A stretch of DNA of 8,785 nt from Burkholderiales bacterium UBA4615 (GCA_002386465.1 DGIT01000020.1:1-8785), one strand, 5' to 3'; numbered from the stretch's first letter, positions 1-7,266 are shown. Made by a program: numbers and translations. Notes: generated by a model from the letters alone, not told the origin.

Positions 1-693
1 GGCGTGATCGTGCCGCCGATGAGCTACTTCCCGAAAATTCAGGCGGTGCTCAAGAAGAACAACATCCTGATGGTGGCCGACGAAGTCATCTGCGGTTTCG
101 GGCGCACCGGCAACATGTTCGGCAGCGATACGTACGGCATCCAGCCCGACATCATGACCGTGGCCAAGGCACTGTCCAGCTCCTACATGCCGATCTCGGC
201 CACCCTGGTCACCAAAGAGATTTTCGACGGACTGGTCAAGGGCAGCGAGCGCAATGGTGCCTTCTCACACGGCGTGACGTATGCGGGGCACCCCGTGGCC
301 TCCGCAGTGGCCGTCGAGGCACTGAAGATCTACGAAGAAACCAACATCGTGGGGCATGTGCAGAAAATGTCGCCGCGCTTCCTGCAGCGCCTGTCAGCGC
401 TTCAGTCGCACCCGCTGGTGTCATCCAGCCGTGGCGTGGGTCTGATCGGCGCGCTGGAAATCGTGCAGGACAAAGCCACCCGCAAACCCTTCGATGCCGC
501 CAGCGGTGTGCTGGCGCATCTGGGTAATGCGGTACTCGAACAGCGCCTCATCACGCGGCCGCTGCGCGACACCATGGCCGTGTGCCCGCCGCTCATCATC
601 ACCGAGCCGCAGATTGACGAGCTGTTCGACAAGCTCGGGCGCGCGCTGGACCACACGCTCGGGTTTGCCCGCGAGAAGAAGCTGGTGGCTTGA
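1..693 (+). CDS. Class III PLP-dependent aminotransferase, SpuC-like, C-terminal part (5' end outside window)
   Basis: The frame is open from the first base, so the gene is cut by the window edge; 230 residues are visible and the family is usually about 450. Class III transaminases move an amino group, often the terminal amine of a polyamine or omega-amino acid, to pyruvate or another keto acid. Visible marks are the cofactor-binding stretch VADEVICGFGRTG at residues 25-37 of the fragment, with Asp27 expected to contact the PLP pyridine nitrogen; the Schiff-base lysine Lys56 in TVAKALSSSY; TYAGHPVASAVA in the large domain; and the C-terminal GVGLIGALEIVQDKATR and PPLIIT motifs. From memory these resemble Pseudomonas SpuC (putrescine:pyruvate aminotransferase) more than ornithine or GABA transaminases, but the substrate is not proven. 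It ends in TGA and the deacetylase start follows after 46 nt on the same strand, so the two are probably cotranscribed. Confidence 0.9.
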   Translation, partial: GVIVPPMSYFPKIQAVLKKNNILMVADEVICGFGRTGNMFGSDTYGIQPDIMTVAKALSSSYMPISATLVTKEIFDGLVKGSERNGAFSHGVTYAGHPVASAVAVEALKIYEETNIVGHVQKMSPRFLQRLSALQSHPLVSSSRGVGLIGALEIVQDKATRKPFDAASGVLAHLGNAVLEQRLITRPLRDTMAVCPPLIITEPQIDELFDKLGRALDHTLGFAREKKLVA

Positions 694-739
694 CCCGCTA
701 CGGCCCTCCAGGTCCCTTCAACGACAGGAGTGCGTTTGC

Positions 740-1783
740 ATGATCGTCTTTCACAGCCCAGCCCAGGCCGGGCACAACCCCGACCGATACGCCATCGGTC
801 GCGATGTGATGCCGGCACGCGAAACCTCCGATCGCGTCGATGTACTGCTGGGCGCGCTCACATCAGCGGGCCATCAGATCGTCACGCCGAAAGATCACGG
901 TCTTACGGCGATGCGTACCGTGCATTCAGCCGATTACCTGGAGTTCCTGCGCACCGCCCATGCCCGCTGGCACGAGGTCTACCCCACGGGGCCACGCTCG
1001 GAATGGGTCGTCCCCTACGCCTATCCGAACCGCCATATGCAGGCCAGGCCCGGGAGCGTGCTTGGCCAAGCGGGTCACTACCTGAGCAGCAGCACCTCGC
1101 CGATCGGCGCCGGAACCTGGGCTGCCATTGCCGGTGCAGCCGATGCCGCAGTGGATGCCACCGATACCGTGCTGGCCGGCGGTGCGCAGGCCTATGCGCT
1201 GTGCCGCCCGCCTGGGCATCATGCCTATGCCGATCTGGGCGCAGGCTTTTGCTACGTGAACAACGCCGCCATCGCCGCACATCGTCTGGGTGCTGCGCTG
1301 GGCAAGGTGGCGGTGCTGGATATTGACGTGCATCACGGCAATGGCACGCAGGGAATCTTCTGGACGCGCGGTGACGTGGACTTTGTCTCGGTCCACGCCG
1401 ACCCCGACTGGGGCTACCCCTTCTTCGCCGGCCGCGCCGATGAGACAGGCGAAGGAACGGGCGCGGGGCGCACACTGAATCTGCCGCTGCCGCCACGCAG
1501 TGGTGATCTGCCCTGGCTTGCCGCTGTGGACACAGGCATCCGGCACATCACTCGGGGTGGTGCAAAGGGACTCGTCGTGTCACTGGGCTTTGACGCCTTC
1601 CATAAGGATCCTTCGGCGCTGCTGTCCGTGAGCACCTTAGGCTTTGAGGCAGCCGGCGAGCGTATCGGCGCCCTGGGTCTGCCCACGGTTCTGGTGCAGG
1701 AGGGCGGTTATGCCGTCGCTGAGCTTGGGACCAACCTCGCGGCGTTTTTGAAGGGCTTTCTGGGCGCACGCCCCGCGCGTTGA
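740..1783 (+). CDS. Zinc-dependent deacetylase, histone deacetylase / acetylpolyamine amidohydrolase family
   Basis: This 347-aa protein is close to the roughly 340 aa usual for bacterial acetylpolyamine amidohydrolases, cytoplasmic enzymes that hydrolyse an N-acetyl amide to acetate and a free amine. The start is the ATG at 740, preceded by AGGAG at 726-730 with 9 nt spacing; the open frame reaches further upstream but overlaps the aminotransferase. Catalytic features are the His pair H160-H161 in RPPGHH, zinc ligands D196 and H198 in DIDVHHGNGTQ, third ligand D285 in SLGFDAF, and the transition-state tyrosine Y324 in EGGYAV. Each lies one residue after the position I recall for the Mycoplana ramosa enzyme (H158/H159, D195, H197, D284, Y323), which supports an intact enzyme of that subfamily. 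The acidic residues recalled as its polyamine-recognition pair (E106, E117) align here with L108 and T119. Known relatives also act on other acylated amines, so the substrate is open. No signal peptide is seen. Confidence 0.93.
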   Translation: MIVFHSPAQAGHNPDRYAIGRDVMPARETSDRVDVLLGALTSAGHQIVTPKDHGLTAMRTVHSADYLEFLRTAHARWHEVYPTGPRSEWVVPYAYPNRHMQARPGSVLGQAGHYLSSSTSPIGAGTWAAIAGAADAAVDATDTVLAGGAQAYALCRPPGHHAYADLGAGFCYVNNAAIAAHRLGAALGKVAVLDIDVHHGNGTQGIFWTRGDVDFVSVHADPDWGYPFFAGRADETGEGTGAGRTLNLPLPPRSGDLPWLAAVDTGIRHITRGGAKGLVVSLGFDAFHKDPSALLSVSTLGFEAAGERIGALGLPTVLVQEGGYAVAELGTNLAAFLKGFLGARPAR

Positions 1784-1821
1784 CAAGCCCTGTGCGCTCA
1801 GAACAACGCATGTCGCGCCCA

Positions 1822-1847
1822 CTCTCGAGATCGGGCTGATCAGCCTG
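1822..1847. other. Paired palindromes at the convergent gene junction
   Basis: The deacetylase and the transporter ATPase genes end tail to tail with 56 nt between them. Two palindromes sit here: TCTCGAGA at 1823-1830 and GGCTGATCAGCC at 1834-1845, the latter covering the ATPase stop codon. The second could fold as a 6-pair stem with a GATC loop if a G-T pair is allowed. Neither has a T run behind it on either strand, so this is not a standard intrinsic terminator. A bidirectional 3' end structure is possible but unproven. Confidence 0.35.
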
Positions 1848-3474
1848 TGATGCGCTCGCCGCGCTCAAAATCCCAGTGCCGCCCCGGCGCGGCCGCCAGC
1901 AAGGTGCGGGTGTAGTCGTGTTGCGGAGCGCCCAGCACCTGCGCTGCGCTGCCGTACTCCACCAGTTTTCCCTGGCTCATCACACCCACCTGATCGCAAA
2001 TCTGCGCTGCGACACGCAGATCATGGGTGATGAACAGCACCGCCAGATCGAGCCGATTGCGAATGTCATCCAGCAACTCGAGCACCTGCTTTTGCACCGA
2101 CACATCGAGCGCCGACACCGCTTCGTCGGCCACCAGCACTTGCGGCTCCATGGCAAGTGCCCGTGCGATACAGATGCGCTGACGCTGGCCGCCGGAAAAC
2201 TCGTGCGGGTAACGGTCGAGCGAGGCCGGGTCAAGCCGCACCAGGGTCATCAGTTCACGCGCGCGCGCAATCGCCTGGGCGCGTGAAGTGCCGAAATACA
2301 TCGGGCCTTCAATGATCGAGTCGCCCACCGTGCGACGCGGGTTGAGCGAGCGATACGGGTCCTGAAACACGATCTGAATGCGCCGGCGCAGTTCGCGCAG
2401 CGCACTGCGCGAACGGTGGCCGATCTCCTCGGTGCCCAGGAACACCTGACCATCGGTGAGCTCGATGAGCCGCACCACACAGCGCGCCACGGTGGATTTC
2501 CCGGAGCCCGATTCACCAACGATGCCGACGGTCTCGCCCGGCCGAATCTCGAAGCTCACATCATCGACCGCGCGCACCTCACGGCGCCGCTGAAAGAGGC
2601 CCCCACCGCCATAGGTCTTGAAGAGACGGCGAATGCTCAGTGCAGCCGGGCGCTCAGCCACCGGCGCGCGCAGGGGCGGCACGATCGACGGCACCGAGCC
2701 GATCAGCATGCGGGTGTAGTCATGGGCTGGTGCGGACAGCACCTGACGGGTGGGGCCTGATTCGACCAGCTCGCCGAGTCGCAGCACAGCCACCCGATCG
2801 GAGATCTCGGCGACCACCCCGAAATCGTGTGTGATGAACAGCACCCCGGTGCCATGGCTGCCCTGCAACTCGCGGATGAGTGCAAGGATCTGCGCCTGTG
2901 TAGTCACATCCAGGGCTGTGGTCGGCTCGTCGGCAATCAGCAGGGCCGGATCCAGAATGAGCGCCATGGCGATCATGATCCGCTGGCGCTGACCGCCCGA
3001 AAGCTGATGCGGGTAAGACGCCATCATGCGCGGCGGATCAGGCAGTCGCACCTGCTCCAGAATGCCGAGCACCTTGTCGCGTCGCTGGGCTGCGTCAAGC
3101 GTGGTGTGCTTGCGCAGCACCTCGTCGATCTGCGCACCACAGGTGATAACCGGATTCAGCGCGGTCATCGGCTCCTGAAAGATCATCGACATGCGCACAC
3201 AACGCGCTGCGCGCAGCCACTCGGGTGAGGCCGTGAGCACGTCGGTACCCGCCAGCAGGATCTGTCCGGCGGTTGCATGAAGCCCGCGCGGCAGCAGCCC
3301 CATGACCGCCTGCGCGATCACCGACTTGCCCGAACCCGACTCGCCGACCAGGCAGACCACCTCGCCGCGCGGCACGATCAGATCCACACCGGTCACGGCA
3401 TGCGTGCGATCAGCGCCGGGCGGCAGCGCGATCGACAGACCGCGCAGTTCAAGGGCAGGAGGCTCGCTCAACAC
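1840..3474 (-). CDS. Peptide-class ABC transporter, fused double ATP-binding protein
   Basis: This 544-aa protein carries two complete nucleotide-binding domains, replacing the separate DppD and DppF subunits; it would sit on the cytoplasmic face and drive import through the two permeases encoded just upstream. Domain 1 has Walker A GESGSGKS at 44-51, signature LSGGQ at 158-162, Walker B ending D182-E183 and the switch His216. Domain 2 has Walker A at 320-328, signature FSGGQ at 426-430, Walker B ending D450-E451 and His484. Both sites look competent for hydrolysis. Domain 2 has DEAVSALD where DEPVSALD is usual, a mild change. The Cys-containing C-terminal extension common in separate Dpp/Opp ATPases is absent, as in YejF-like fused forms. 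The start is GTG at 3474, 10 nt after the DppC-type stop, with GAGGG at 3486-3482 upstream. It is the last gene of the operon. Confidence 0.95.
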   Translation of the reverse strand: MLSEPPALELRGLSIALPPGADRTHAVTGVDLIVPRGEVVCLVGESGSGKSVIAQAVMGLLPRGLHATAGQILLAGTDVLTASPEWLRAARCVRMSMIFQEPMTALNPVITCGAQIDEVLRKHTTLDAAQRRDKVLGILEQVRLPDPPRMMASYPHQLSGGQRQRIMIAMALILDPALLIADEPTTALDVTTQAQILALIRELQGSHGTGVLFITHDFGVVAEISDRVAVLRLGELVESGPTRQVLSAPAHDYTRMLIGSVPSIVPPLRAPVAERPAALSIRRLFKTYGGGGLFQRRREVRAVDDVSFEIRPGETVGIVGESGSGKSTVARCVVRLIELTDGQVFLGTEEIGHRSRSALRELRRRIQIVFQDPYRSLNPRRTVGDSIIEGPMYFGTSRAQAIARARELMTLVRLDPASLDRYPHEFSGGQRQRICIARALAMEPQVLVADEAVSALDVSVQKQVLELLDDIRNRLDLAVLFITHDLRVAAQICDQVGVMSQGKLVEYGSAAQVLGAPQHDYTRTLLAAAPGRHWDFERGERITG

Positions 3475-3484
3475 GACGGGGCCC

Positions 3485-4423
3485 TCACAGTCGACGACTC
3501 ATCTTGGGGTCGAGCGTATCGCGCAACCCGTCACCCAGCACGTTAACCGCCAGCACGGTCAACGCCAGGAACACCCCGGGATAGAAAATGTTGTGAGGAT
3601 GGATGCGAAACACCGAACGCCCCTCGGCAATGATGTTGCCCCAGGTGGGGATTTCCGGCGGGATGCCCACGCCCAGAAAGGACAGTGCAGCTTCAGCGAG
3701 CATGGCCGATGCACACAGGAATGTGCCCTGCACGATCAGCGGCGCAATGGTATTGGGCAGCACATGACGCACCAGCAGTTGCAGCGTGGGAGCGCCGATG
3801 GACACGGCCGACTCCACGTAGGGCTCTTCACGCACACTCAGCACCACCGAGCGCACCAGCCGCACCACACGCGGCACATCGGGCACGACGATCGCCAGAA
3901 TCACCGTGATCAGCCCGCCGCTCCAGATGGCCACCAGTGCAATCGCCAGCAGGATGCCGGGGATGGCCATCAATCCGTCCATGATCCGCATGATCGGGCC
4001 ATCGAGCCTGCGGAAAAATCCGGCCACCAGACCGATGACCAAACCGATCGCAATGGCGATCACCGCCACCGTCACGCCCACCACCAGCGACACGCGGGTG
4101 CCGTAGAGCACGCGGCTGTAGACATCGCGCCCCAGGTTGTCGGTGCCGAACCAGGCGGTGCGTTCGGCGGTGCCGCCGTCCGCCAACGACACCTCCATGC
4201 GTGAGCCTGGCTTCAAGTTGCGCGAGGAGGGGTCGATTTCAGCAGGGTCCACCGTGCCCAGCCAGGGCGCCAGCAGCGCCAGCGCTACGAGCACCATCAG
4301 GATGCCTGCTCCGAGCAGCACCATGGGGTGACGCGCCGCCTTGCGCCACAGCGCAGGCCGCTGCGCGGGTGCTGCAGCGGGTGCGTGCTGATCAGAAGCG
4401 GATGCGGGGGTCAAGGAAGGCAT
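3485..4423 (-). CDS. Peptide-class ABC transporter permease, DppC type
   Basis: This inner-membrane permease has 312 aa from the ATG at 4423. Longer in-frame starts exist, but they run back into the preceding permease gene and give a Cys/Ser/Trp-rich leader that looks like out-of-frame sequence, so I reject them. An alanine/proline-rich tail (residues 1-32) is followed by a first membrane helix at about 34-56. The DppC/OppC hallmark GTDNLGRDVYSRVLYGTR is at 93-110, several helices follow, and the EAA loop that contacts the ATPase lies near 201-224 with the conserved Gly at 210. The C-terminus ends LGDGLRDTLDPKMSRRL, typical for the family. The start overlaps the upstream permease by 32 nt and has no clear Shine-Dalgarno sequence, so translation is probably coupled to that gene. 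It should pair with the DppB-type subunit to form the translocation pore. Confidence 0.95.
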   Translation of the reverse strand: MPSLTPASASDQHAPAAAPAQRPALWRKAARHPMVLLGAGILMVLVALALLAPWLGTVDPAEIDPSSRNLKPGSRMEVSLADGGTAERTAWFGTDNLGRDVYSRVLYGTRVSLVVGVTVAVIAIAIGLVIGLVAGFFRRLDGPIMRIMDGLMAIPGILLAIALVAIWSGGLITVILAIVVPDVPRVVRLVRSVVLSVREEPYVESAVSIGAPTLQLLVRHVLPNTIAPLIVQGTFLCASAMLAEAALSFLGVGIPPEIPTWGNIIAEGRSVFRIHPHNIFYPGVFLALTVLAVNVLGDGLRDTLDPKMSRRL

Positions 4424-5333
4424 AACCGATATCGACCAGCAGATTGACCAGCACATAGCCGGTCGAAAACAGCAGGATGAGTGCCTGAATGACCGGGAAG
4501 TCGCGCGACAGCACAGCCTCAACAGTCAGGCGGCCCAGCCCGGGAATGGCGAACACGCTCTCGGTGACCACCGCGCCGCCAATCAGCACGGCAATGCCGA
4601 TACCGATGATGGTGAGGATCGGCACGGCCGCGTTGCGCAGGGCATGGCCGATCAGCATCTCGCGCTCGGTGAGCCCCTTGGCGCGCGCCGTGCGAATGTA
4701 GTCTTCGTTGAGCACCTCCAGCACGCTGGTGCGGGTGATGCGTGCAATCAGCGCGATATAGCCGACCGACAGCGCGAGGCTGGGCAGGATCAGGCGCTCG
4801 AGCCAAGGCCACAGCCCCTCGCGAATCCTCGAATAGCCCTGGACTGGCAGCCATTCGAGTTCGACGGAAAACACATAGACGAGCAGATAGGCCAGCACGA
4901 AGAGCGGCATTGAAAAGCCGATCACGGACACGCCCATCACCAGCCGGTCGATCCACGACCCCTGCCTGAAGGCCGCCAGCACGCCGACGGGCACTGCAAC
5001 CACCACGGCCAGCAACAGCGCACACAGCCCCAGGGCCAGGGTGGGTTCCAGGCGCTGGCCAATCAGTTCGGCCACGGGCTTCTTGAAGAAATAGCTTTCA
5101 CCCAGATCGCCGCGCAGCACGTTGCCGATCCAGATTAAAAATTGCGCAGGCAAGGGCTTTTCCAGACCCATGCGCGCGCGCAATGCCTGCACCTGTTCGT
5201 CGGTGGCCGTGTCGCCTGCAATGACCGCTGCCGGGTCGCCCGGCACCAGCCTCAGCATGAGGAACACCAGGACTGCAACGACCAGCAGGACCGGGATCAC
5301 CGACAGCACTCTACGAACAACGAATCCCAGCAT
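4392..5333 (-). CDS. Peptide-class ABC transporter permease, DppB type
   Basis: This 313-aa inner-membrane subunit starts at the ATG at 5333 behind TGAGGGG (5342-5336), a short-spaced Shine-Dalgarno. The N-terminus MLGFVVRRVLSVIPVL leads into the first helix (about 9-30), followed by RLVPGDPAAVIAG, the usual DppB/OppB entry to the periplasmic loop. Further hydrophobic segments lie near 95-121, 131-156, 181-199, 237-258 and 281-302. The EAA loop DYIRTARAKGLTEREML lies at 211-227, with the conserved Gly at 220. The protein ends YAFLDPRIRF, the standard end for this subunit. It forms the pore together with the DppC-type protein, whose start lies within this gene. It lies 132 nt downstream of the binding-protein gene. 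Family membership is secure; the transported compound cannot be deduced from the permease. Confidence 0.96.
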   Translation of the reverse strand: MLGFVVRRVLSVIPVLLVVAVLVFLMLRLVPGDPAAVIAGDTATDEQVQALRARMGLEKPLPAQFLIWIGNVLRGDLGESYFFKKPVAELIGQRLEPTLALGLCALLLAVVVAVPVGVLAAFRQGSWIDRLVMGVSVIGFSMPLFVLAYLLVYVFSVELEWLPVQGYSRIREGLWPWLERLILPSLALSVGYIALIARITRTSVLEVLNEDYIRTARAKGLTEREMLIGHALRNAAVPILTIIGIGIAVLIGGAVVTESVFAIPGLGRLTVEAVLSRDFPVIQALILLFSTGYVLVNLLVDIGYAFLDPRIRF

Positions 5334-5465
5334 GACCCCTCAGCCCACTGCCTGCGCAAGACACCCAGCACCTGCACGCTTTGCGCCGACTCATTCACGC
5401 GCCCGGATTTTCAGGCGCGCATCGCATCGACAGCTTGCAGCGCCTGCGCGATGCGATCGGTACGC
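5334..5465 (-). promoter_or_regulatory. Intercistronic region with three inverted repeats between binding protein and permease genes
   Basis: No gene is seen in these 132 nt. Three inverted repeats follow one another. ATCGCATCG at 5421-5429 pairs with 5449-5457 (9 bp), and its loop holds a small GCAG-CGC-CTGC hairpin at 5437-5447. CGCGCC at 5398-5403 pairs with GGCGCG at 5414-5419 (6 bp). GCGCAA at 5354-5359 pairs with TTGCGC at 5381-5386 (6 bp). None is followed by a U run in the direction of transcription. Stem-loops after a binding-protein gene are known in other ABC operons to protect the upstream mRNA and lower permease expression; that role is inferred here. In GC-rich DNA some of these pairings could be chance. 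Confidence 0.4.
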
Positions 5466-7040
5466 TCAGTTCTTCTTCAGCCCCCAGAACACCGTGATGG
5501 GTGCCTTGAAGGTGTACTGCAGCTTGCGATCCATCGCACCGAGAAAGCGCGCTTCGCCCAGGGGTACAAACACCCCGGTCTCATGGTTGCGCTCCTGAAT
5601 CTGGCGGGCGATGTCTTTCTTGGCCTCCATGTTCGATGAGCGGGTGTAGGCATCGCGCAGCGATTCGAACTTTTCGTCGCAGGGCCAGCCCAGGAAGGAG
5701 GTCTTGCAGTTGGCATTGAGCACCGTGCGCCCGATCGGGTCCAGCGCATCACGCGCGTCATAGAACGACATGAAGTAGCTCCAGCCCCCTTCGCTCGGCT
5801 TGTCCTTCTTGCGCAGGCGCGGGCCCATCGATTGCCAGTCCATCGCGGCCAGTTGCACCTTGAAGCCAGCGCGCTCCAGTTGCTGCTTGGCCACCGGACC
5901 CAGCGGTGAGAGCGGCGAGAGGTCGGTAGGGTACGGCAGCACCACCGGGGTGCCGTCATAGCCAGCATCCTTGAGCATTTGTGCAGCGCGCTTGGCGTCG
6001 CCCTGGTACAGGCCGGCGGTGCCGGCATCGGTAGCCAGTGCGCTGCCGCAGTAGTACATCGACTTGCACACCTTGTAGTAGCGGGAATCACCCACCACGC
6101 CCTTGAGCAGCTGCTCCTGGTTGAGTGCCACCATGGCCGCCTGACGAATCTTGGGATTGTCAAAGGGCGGGTGCGCCCAGTTCATGCGACCAAAGTATTG
6201 ACCAGCACTGAAGGGCAGCACGGTCAGGCGCTTGTCTTTTTCCACCAGCGGGAGCAAGTCGGCAGGGATGATTTCGACCATGTCGACTTCACCGCGCGTG
6301 AGCGCACTCACCGCCGTTTGCGCATCGGGAATGGCAATCCATTCGATGCGATCCACCATCGCCACCTTGCCGCCAGCAAATCCGGACGGCGGCTCGGCGC
6401 GCGGCTTGTACTTCGGGTTTTTCACATAGACCACTTTTTCGCCGGGCTTCCATTCATCGCGCTTGAAGATGAAGGGGCCAGAGCCAATCACCTTGTCGGG
6501 ACCGATCGGCTCGGTGGCAGGCGTCTCGGCCACCGCCTTAGGCATGATCAGCATGGGCGCCAGGCTGGGCTTGGCGAGTGTCTCCAGTACCAGGCCATAG
6601 GGCTCTTTGAGCACCAGCTTGAAGGTCCTGGCGTCCACCGCCTCGAGCCCCCGAACGAAGGGGGCCAGACGCAGACCGGACGGGTCGCGCTGCAGGAAGC
6701 GACGAATGGAGGCGATGCAGTCGTCTGAGGTCACTGGTGTGCCGTCATGCCACTCCAGACCCGCGCGCAGCGTGAAGGTGTAGGTGAGCTGATCGGTGCT
6801 CACGACCCACTTGTCGGCCATCTGCGGGCGCACCACGTCCTTCTCGTCCATAGCGATCAGCTGGTCCCAGACCAGATACCCATGGTTGCGCACGATGTAC
6901 TGCGTGCTCACCAGCGGGTCGACCGTCTTGAGGTCGGAGTGCATCACGGCCTTGATGGTCTGCGCCGAGGCAGGTGCGGACAGTGCAGCTGCCGTCACCA
7001 CCACCAGGCCTGCAAGCGCTGGCGCGAGGGTTCGCTTCAT
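5466..7040 (-). CDS. Periplasmic substrate-binding protein of a peptide-class ABC transporter (SBP_bac_5 family)
   Basis: The first gene of the transporter operon gives 524 aa, a normal length for the family that includes DppA, OppA and NikA. I place the start at the ATG at 7040, with GGAG at 7052-7049 and 8 nt spacing; the in-frame ATG at 7088 would add 16 polar residues in front of the signal peptide. The signal peptide is clear: MKR, a hydrophobic core, then ASA|QT with cleavage after residue 26. There is no lipobox cysteine, so the mature protein should be soluble in the periplasm. Family marks are LTYTFTLRAGLEWHDGTPVT at about 85-104, GSGPFIF at 186-192 and NPKYKP at 208-213. Five cysteines are present (108, 325, 331, 445, 454); the close pairs 325/331 and 445/454 could form disulfides. 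Relatives bind peptides, nickel, sugars, glutathione or other small molecules, so the ligand is unknown. The neighbours suggest an acylated amine or amide. Confidence 0.95.
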   Translation of the reverse strand: MKRTLAPALAGLVVVTAAALSAPASAQTIKAVMHSDLKTVDPLVSTQYIVRNHGYLVWDQLIAMDEKDVVRPQMADKWVVSTDQLTYTFTLRAGLEWHDGTPVTSDDCIASIRRFLQRDPSGLRLAPFVRGLEAVDARTFKLVLKEPYGLVLETLAKPSLAPMLIMPKAVAETPATEPIGPDKVIGSGPFIFKRDEWKPGEKVVYVKNPKYKPRAEPPSGFAGGKVAMVDRIEWIAIPDAQTAVSALTRGEVDMVEIIPADLLPLVEKDKRLTVLPFSAGQYFGRMNWAHPPFDNPKIRQAAMVALNQEQLLKGVVGDSRYYKVCKSMYYCGSALATDAGTAGLYQGDAKRAAQMLKDAGYDGTPVVLPYPTDLSPLSPLGPVAKQQLERAGFKVQLAAMDWQSMGPRLRKKDKPSEGGWSYFMSFYDARDALDPIGRTVLNANCKTSFLGWPCDEKFESLRDAYTRSSNMEAKKDIARQIQERNHETGVFVPLGEARFLGAMDRKLQYTFKAPITVFWGLKKN

Positions 7041-7103
7041 GAGTGGGTCTCCGGGTGCGACGGAGTGGGTACCGTCAGGGTGAATCATTGTTCTCCTGGC
7101 GGC

Positions 7104-7124
7104 TCAGTATCCTGCGCGTACTGA
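7104..7124. promoter_or_regulatory. Candidate operator dyad across the transporter promoter
   Basis: TCAGTA at 7104-7109 and TACTGA at 7119-7124 form a perfect 6-bp inverted repeat separated by 9 bp. A second overlapping pairing, GTATC (7107-7111) with GATAC (7123-7127), uses part of the same bases. The dyad covers the spacer and the -10 hexamer of the putative promoter, where a bound repressor would block RNA polymerase. The size and symmetry suit a dimeric regulator such as the adjacent TetR protein. Binding is inferred. Confidence 0.4.
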
Positions 7125-7133
7125 TACCGTCAA
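7106..7133 (-). promoter_or_regulatory. Putative sigma-70 promoter of the transporter operon
   Basis: Reading the minus strand, TTGACG at 7133-7128 matches five of six bases of the -35 consensus, and GATACT at 7111-7106 matches four of six of the -10, with a 16-nt spacer. Transcription would begin near 7099, giving a leader of about 60 nt before the binding-protein ATG at 7040. This is the best pair I found in the region. It is a pattern call, without start-site evidence. Confidence 0.5.
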
Positions 7134-7237
7134 GCTCCATGCCGGCGACATCAGCAGGCAGATGCCCTGCAAGCGGTTGCCCTGCATGTCGCCGAGTGTT
7201 GCCCATTGGAGATGACAGCGTCAAGCTTGCATGTCGG
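7123..7237. repeat. Imperfect direct repeat and a triple CATGYCG motif
   Basis: The segment 7123-7145 recurs at 7214-7237 with 19 of 23 positions identical and one inserted base; the shared core is CGTCAAGCT (7128-7136 and 7219-7227) followed by CATG and CGG. A middle element repeats only the second half: TGCATGTCG at 7183-7191 is identical to 7228-7236. The motif CATGYCG therefore occurs at 7138, 7185 and 7230, steps of 47 and 45 bp. Next to the first copy, ATGCCG-G-CGACAT (7139-7151) is a near-palindrome. These could be multiple binding sites for a regulator. Confidence 0.45.
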
Positions 7238-7242
7238 TTCTG

Positions 7243-7266
7243 AGAAAATAACTTTTCTTGGAAAAG
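7243..7266. promoter_or_regulatory. AT-rich overlapping dyads upstream of the TetR gene
   Basis: Two perfect inverted repeats share a central arm: AGAAAA-TAAC-TTTTCT at 7243-7258 and CTTTTC-TTG-GAAAAG at 7252-7266. They form the core of the only markedly AT-rich stretch in the window, about 70-95 bp before the TetR start. The mutually exclusive pairing could be a regulator site near an autoregulated TetR promoter or an RNA fold in its leader. The function is inferred. Confidence 0.35.

Noticed and set aside
494..739. Upstream extension of the deacetylase frame
   Set aside because: It overlaps the aminotransferase C-terminus in another frame and translates to Arg/Ser/Pro-rich sequence. The ATG at 740 has a good Shine-Dalgarno and gives the family's normal length.
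926..1546. 206-aa open frame on the minus strand
   Set aside because: It lies wholly antisense to the deacetylase, whose catalytic residues are in register, and shows no motif of its own.
3302..4204. 300-aa open frame on the plus strand
   Set aside because: It is antisense to the ATPase and DppC-type permease genes, is dominated by His, Gln, Arg and Asp in a way typical of reversed GC-rich coding DNA, and has no recognisable motif.
4424..4522. 33-residue N-terminal extension of the DppC-type permease
   Set aside because: The residues are an out-of-frame reading of the DppB-type gene and unlike any DppC N-terminus. The ATG at 4423 gives a normal length.
7041..7088. 16-residue N-terminal extension of the binding protein
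   Set aside because: It would place polar residues before a clear signal peptide. The ATG at 7040 has GGAG at proper spacing.
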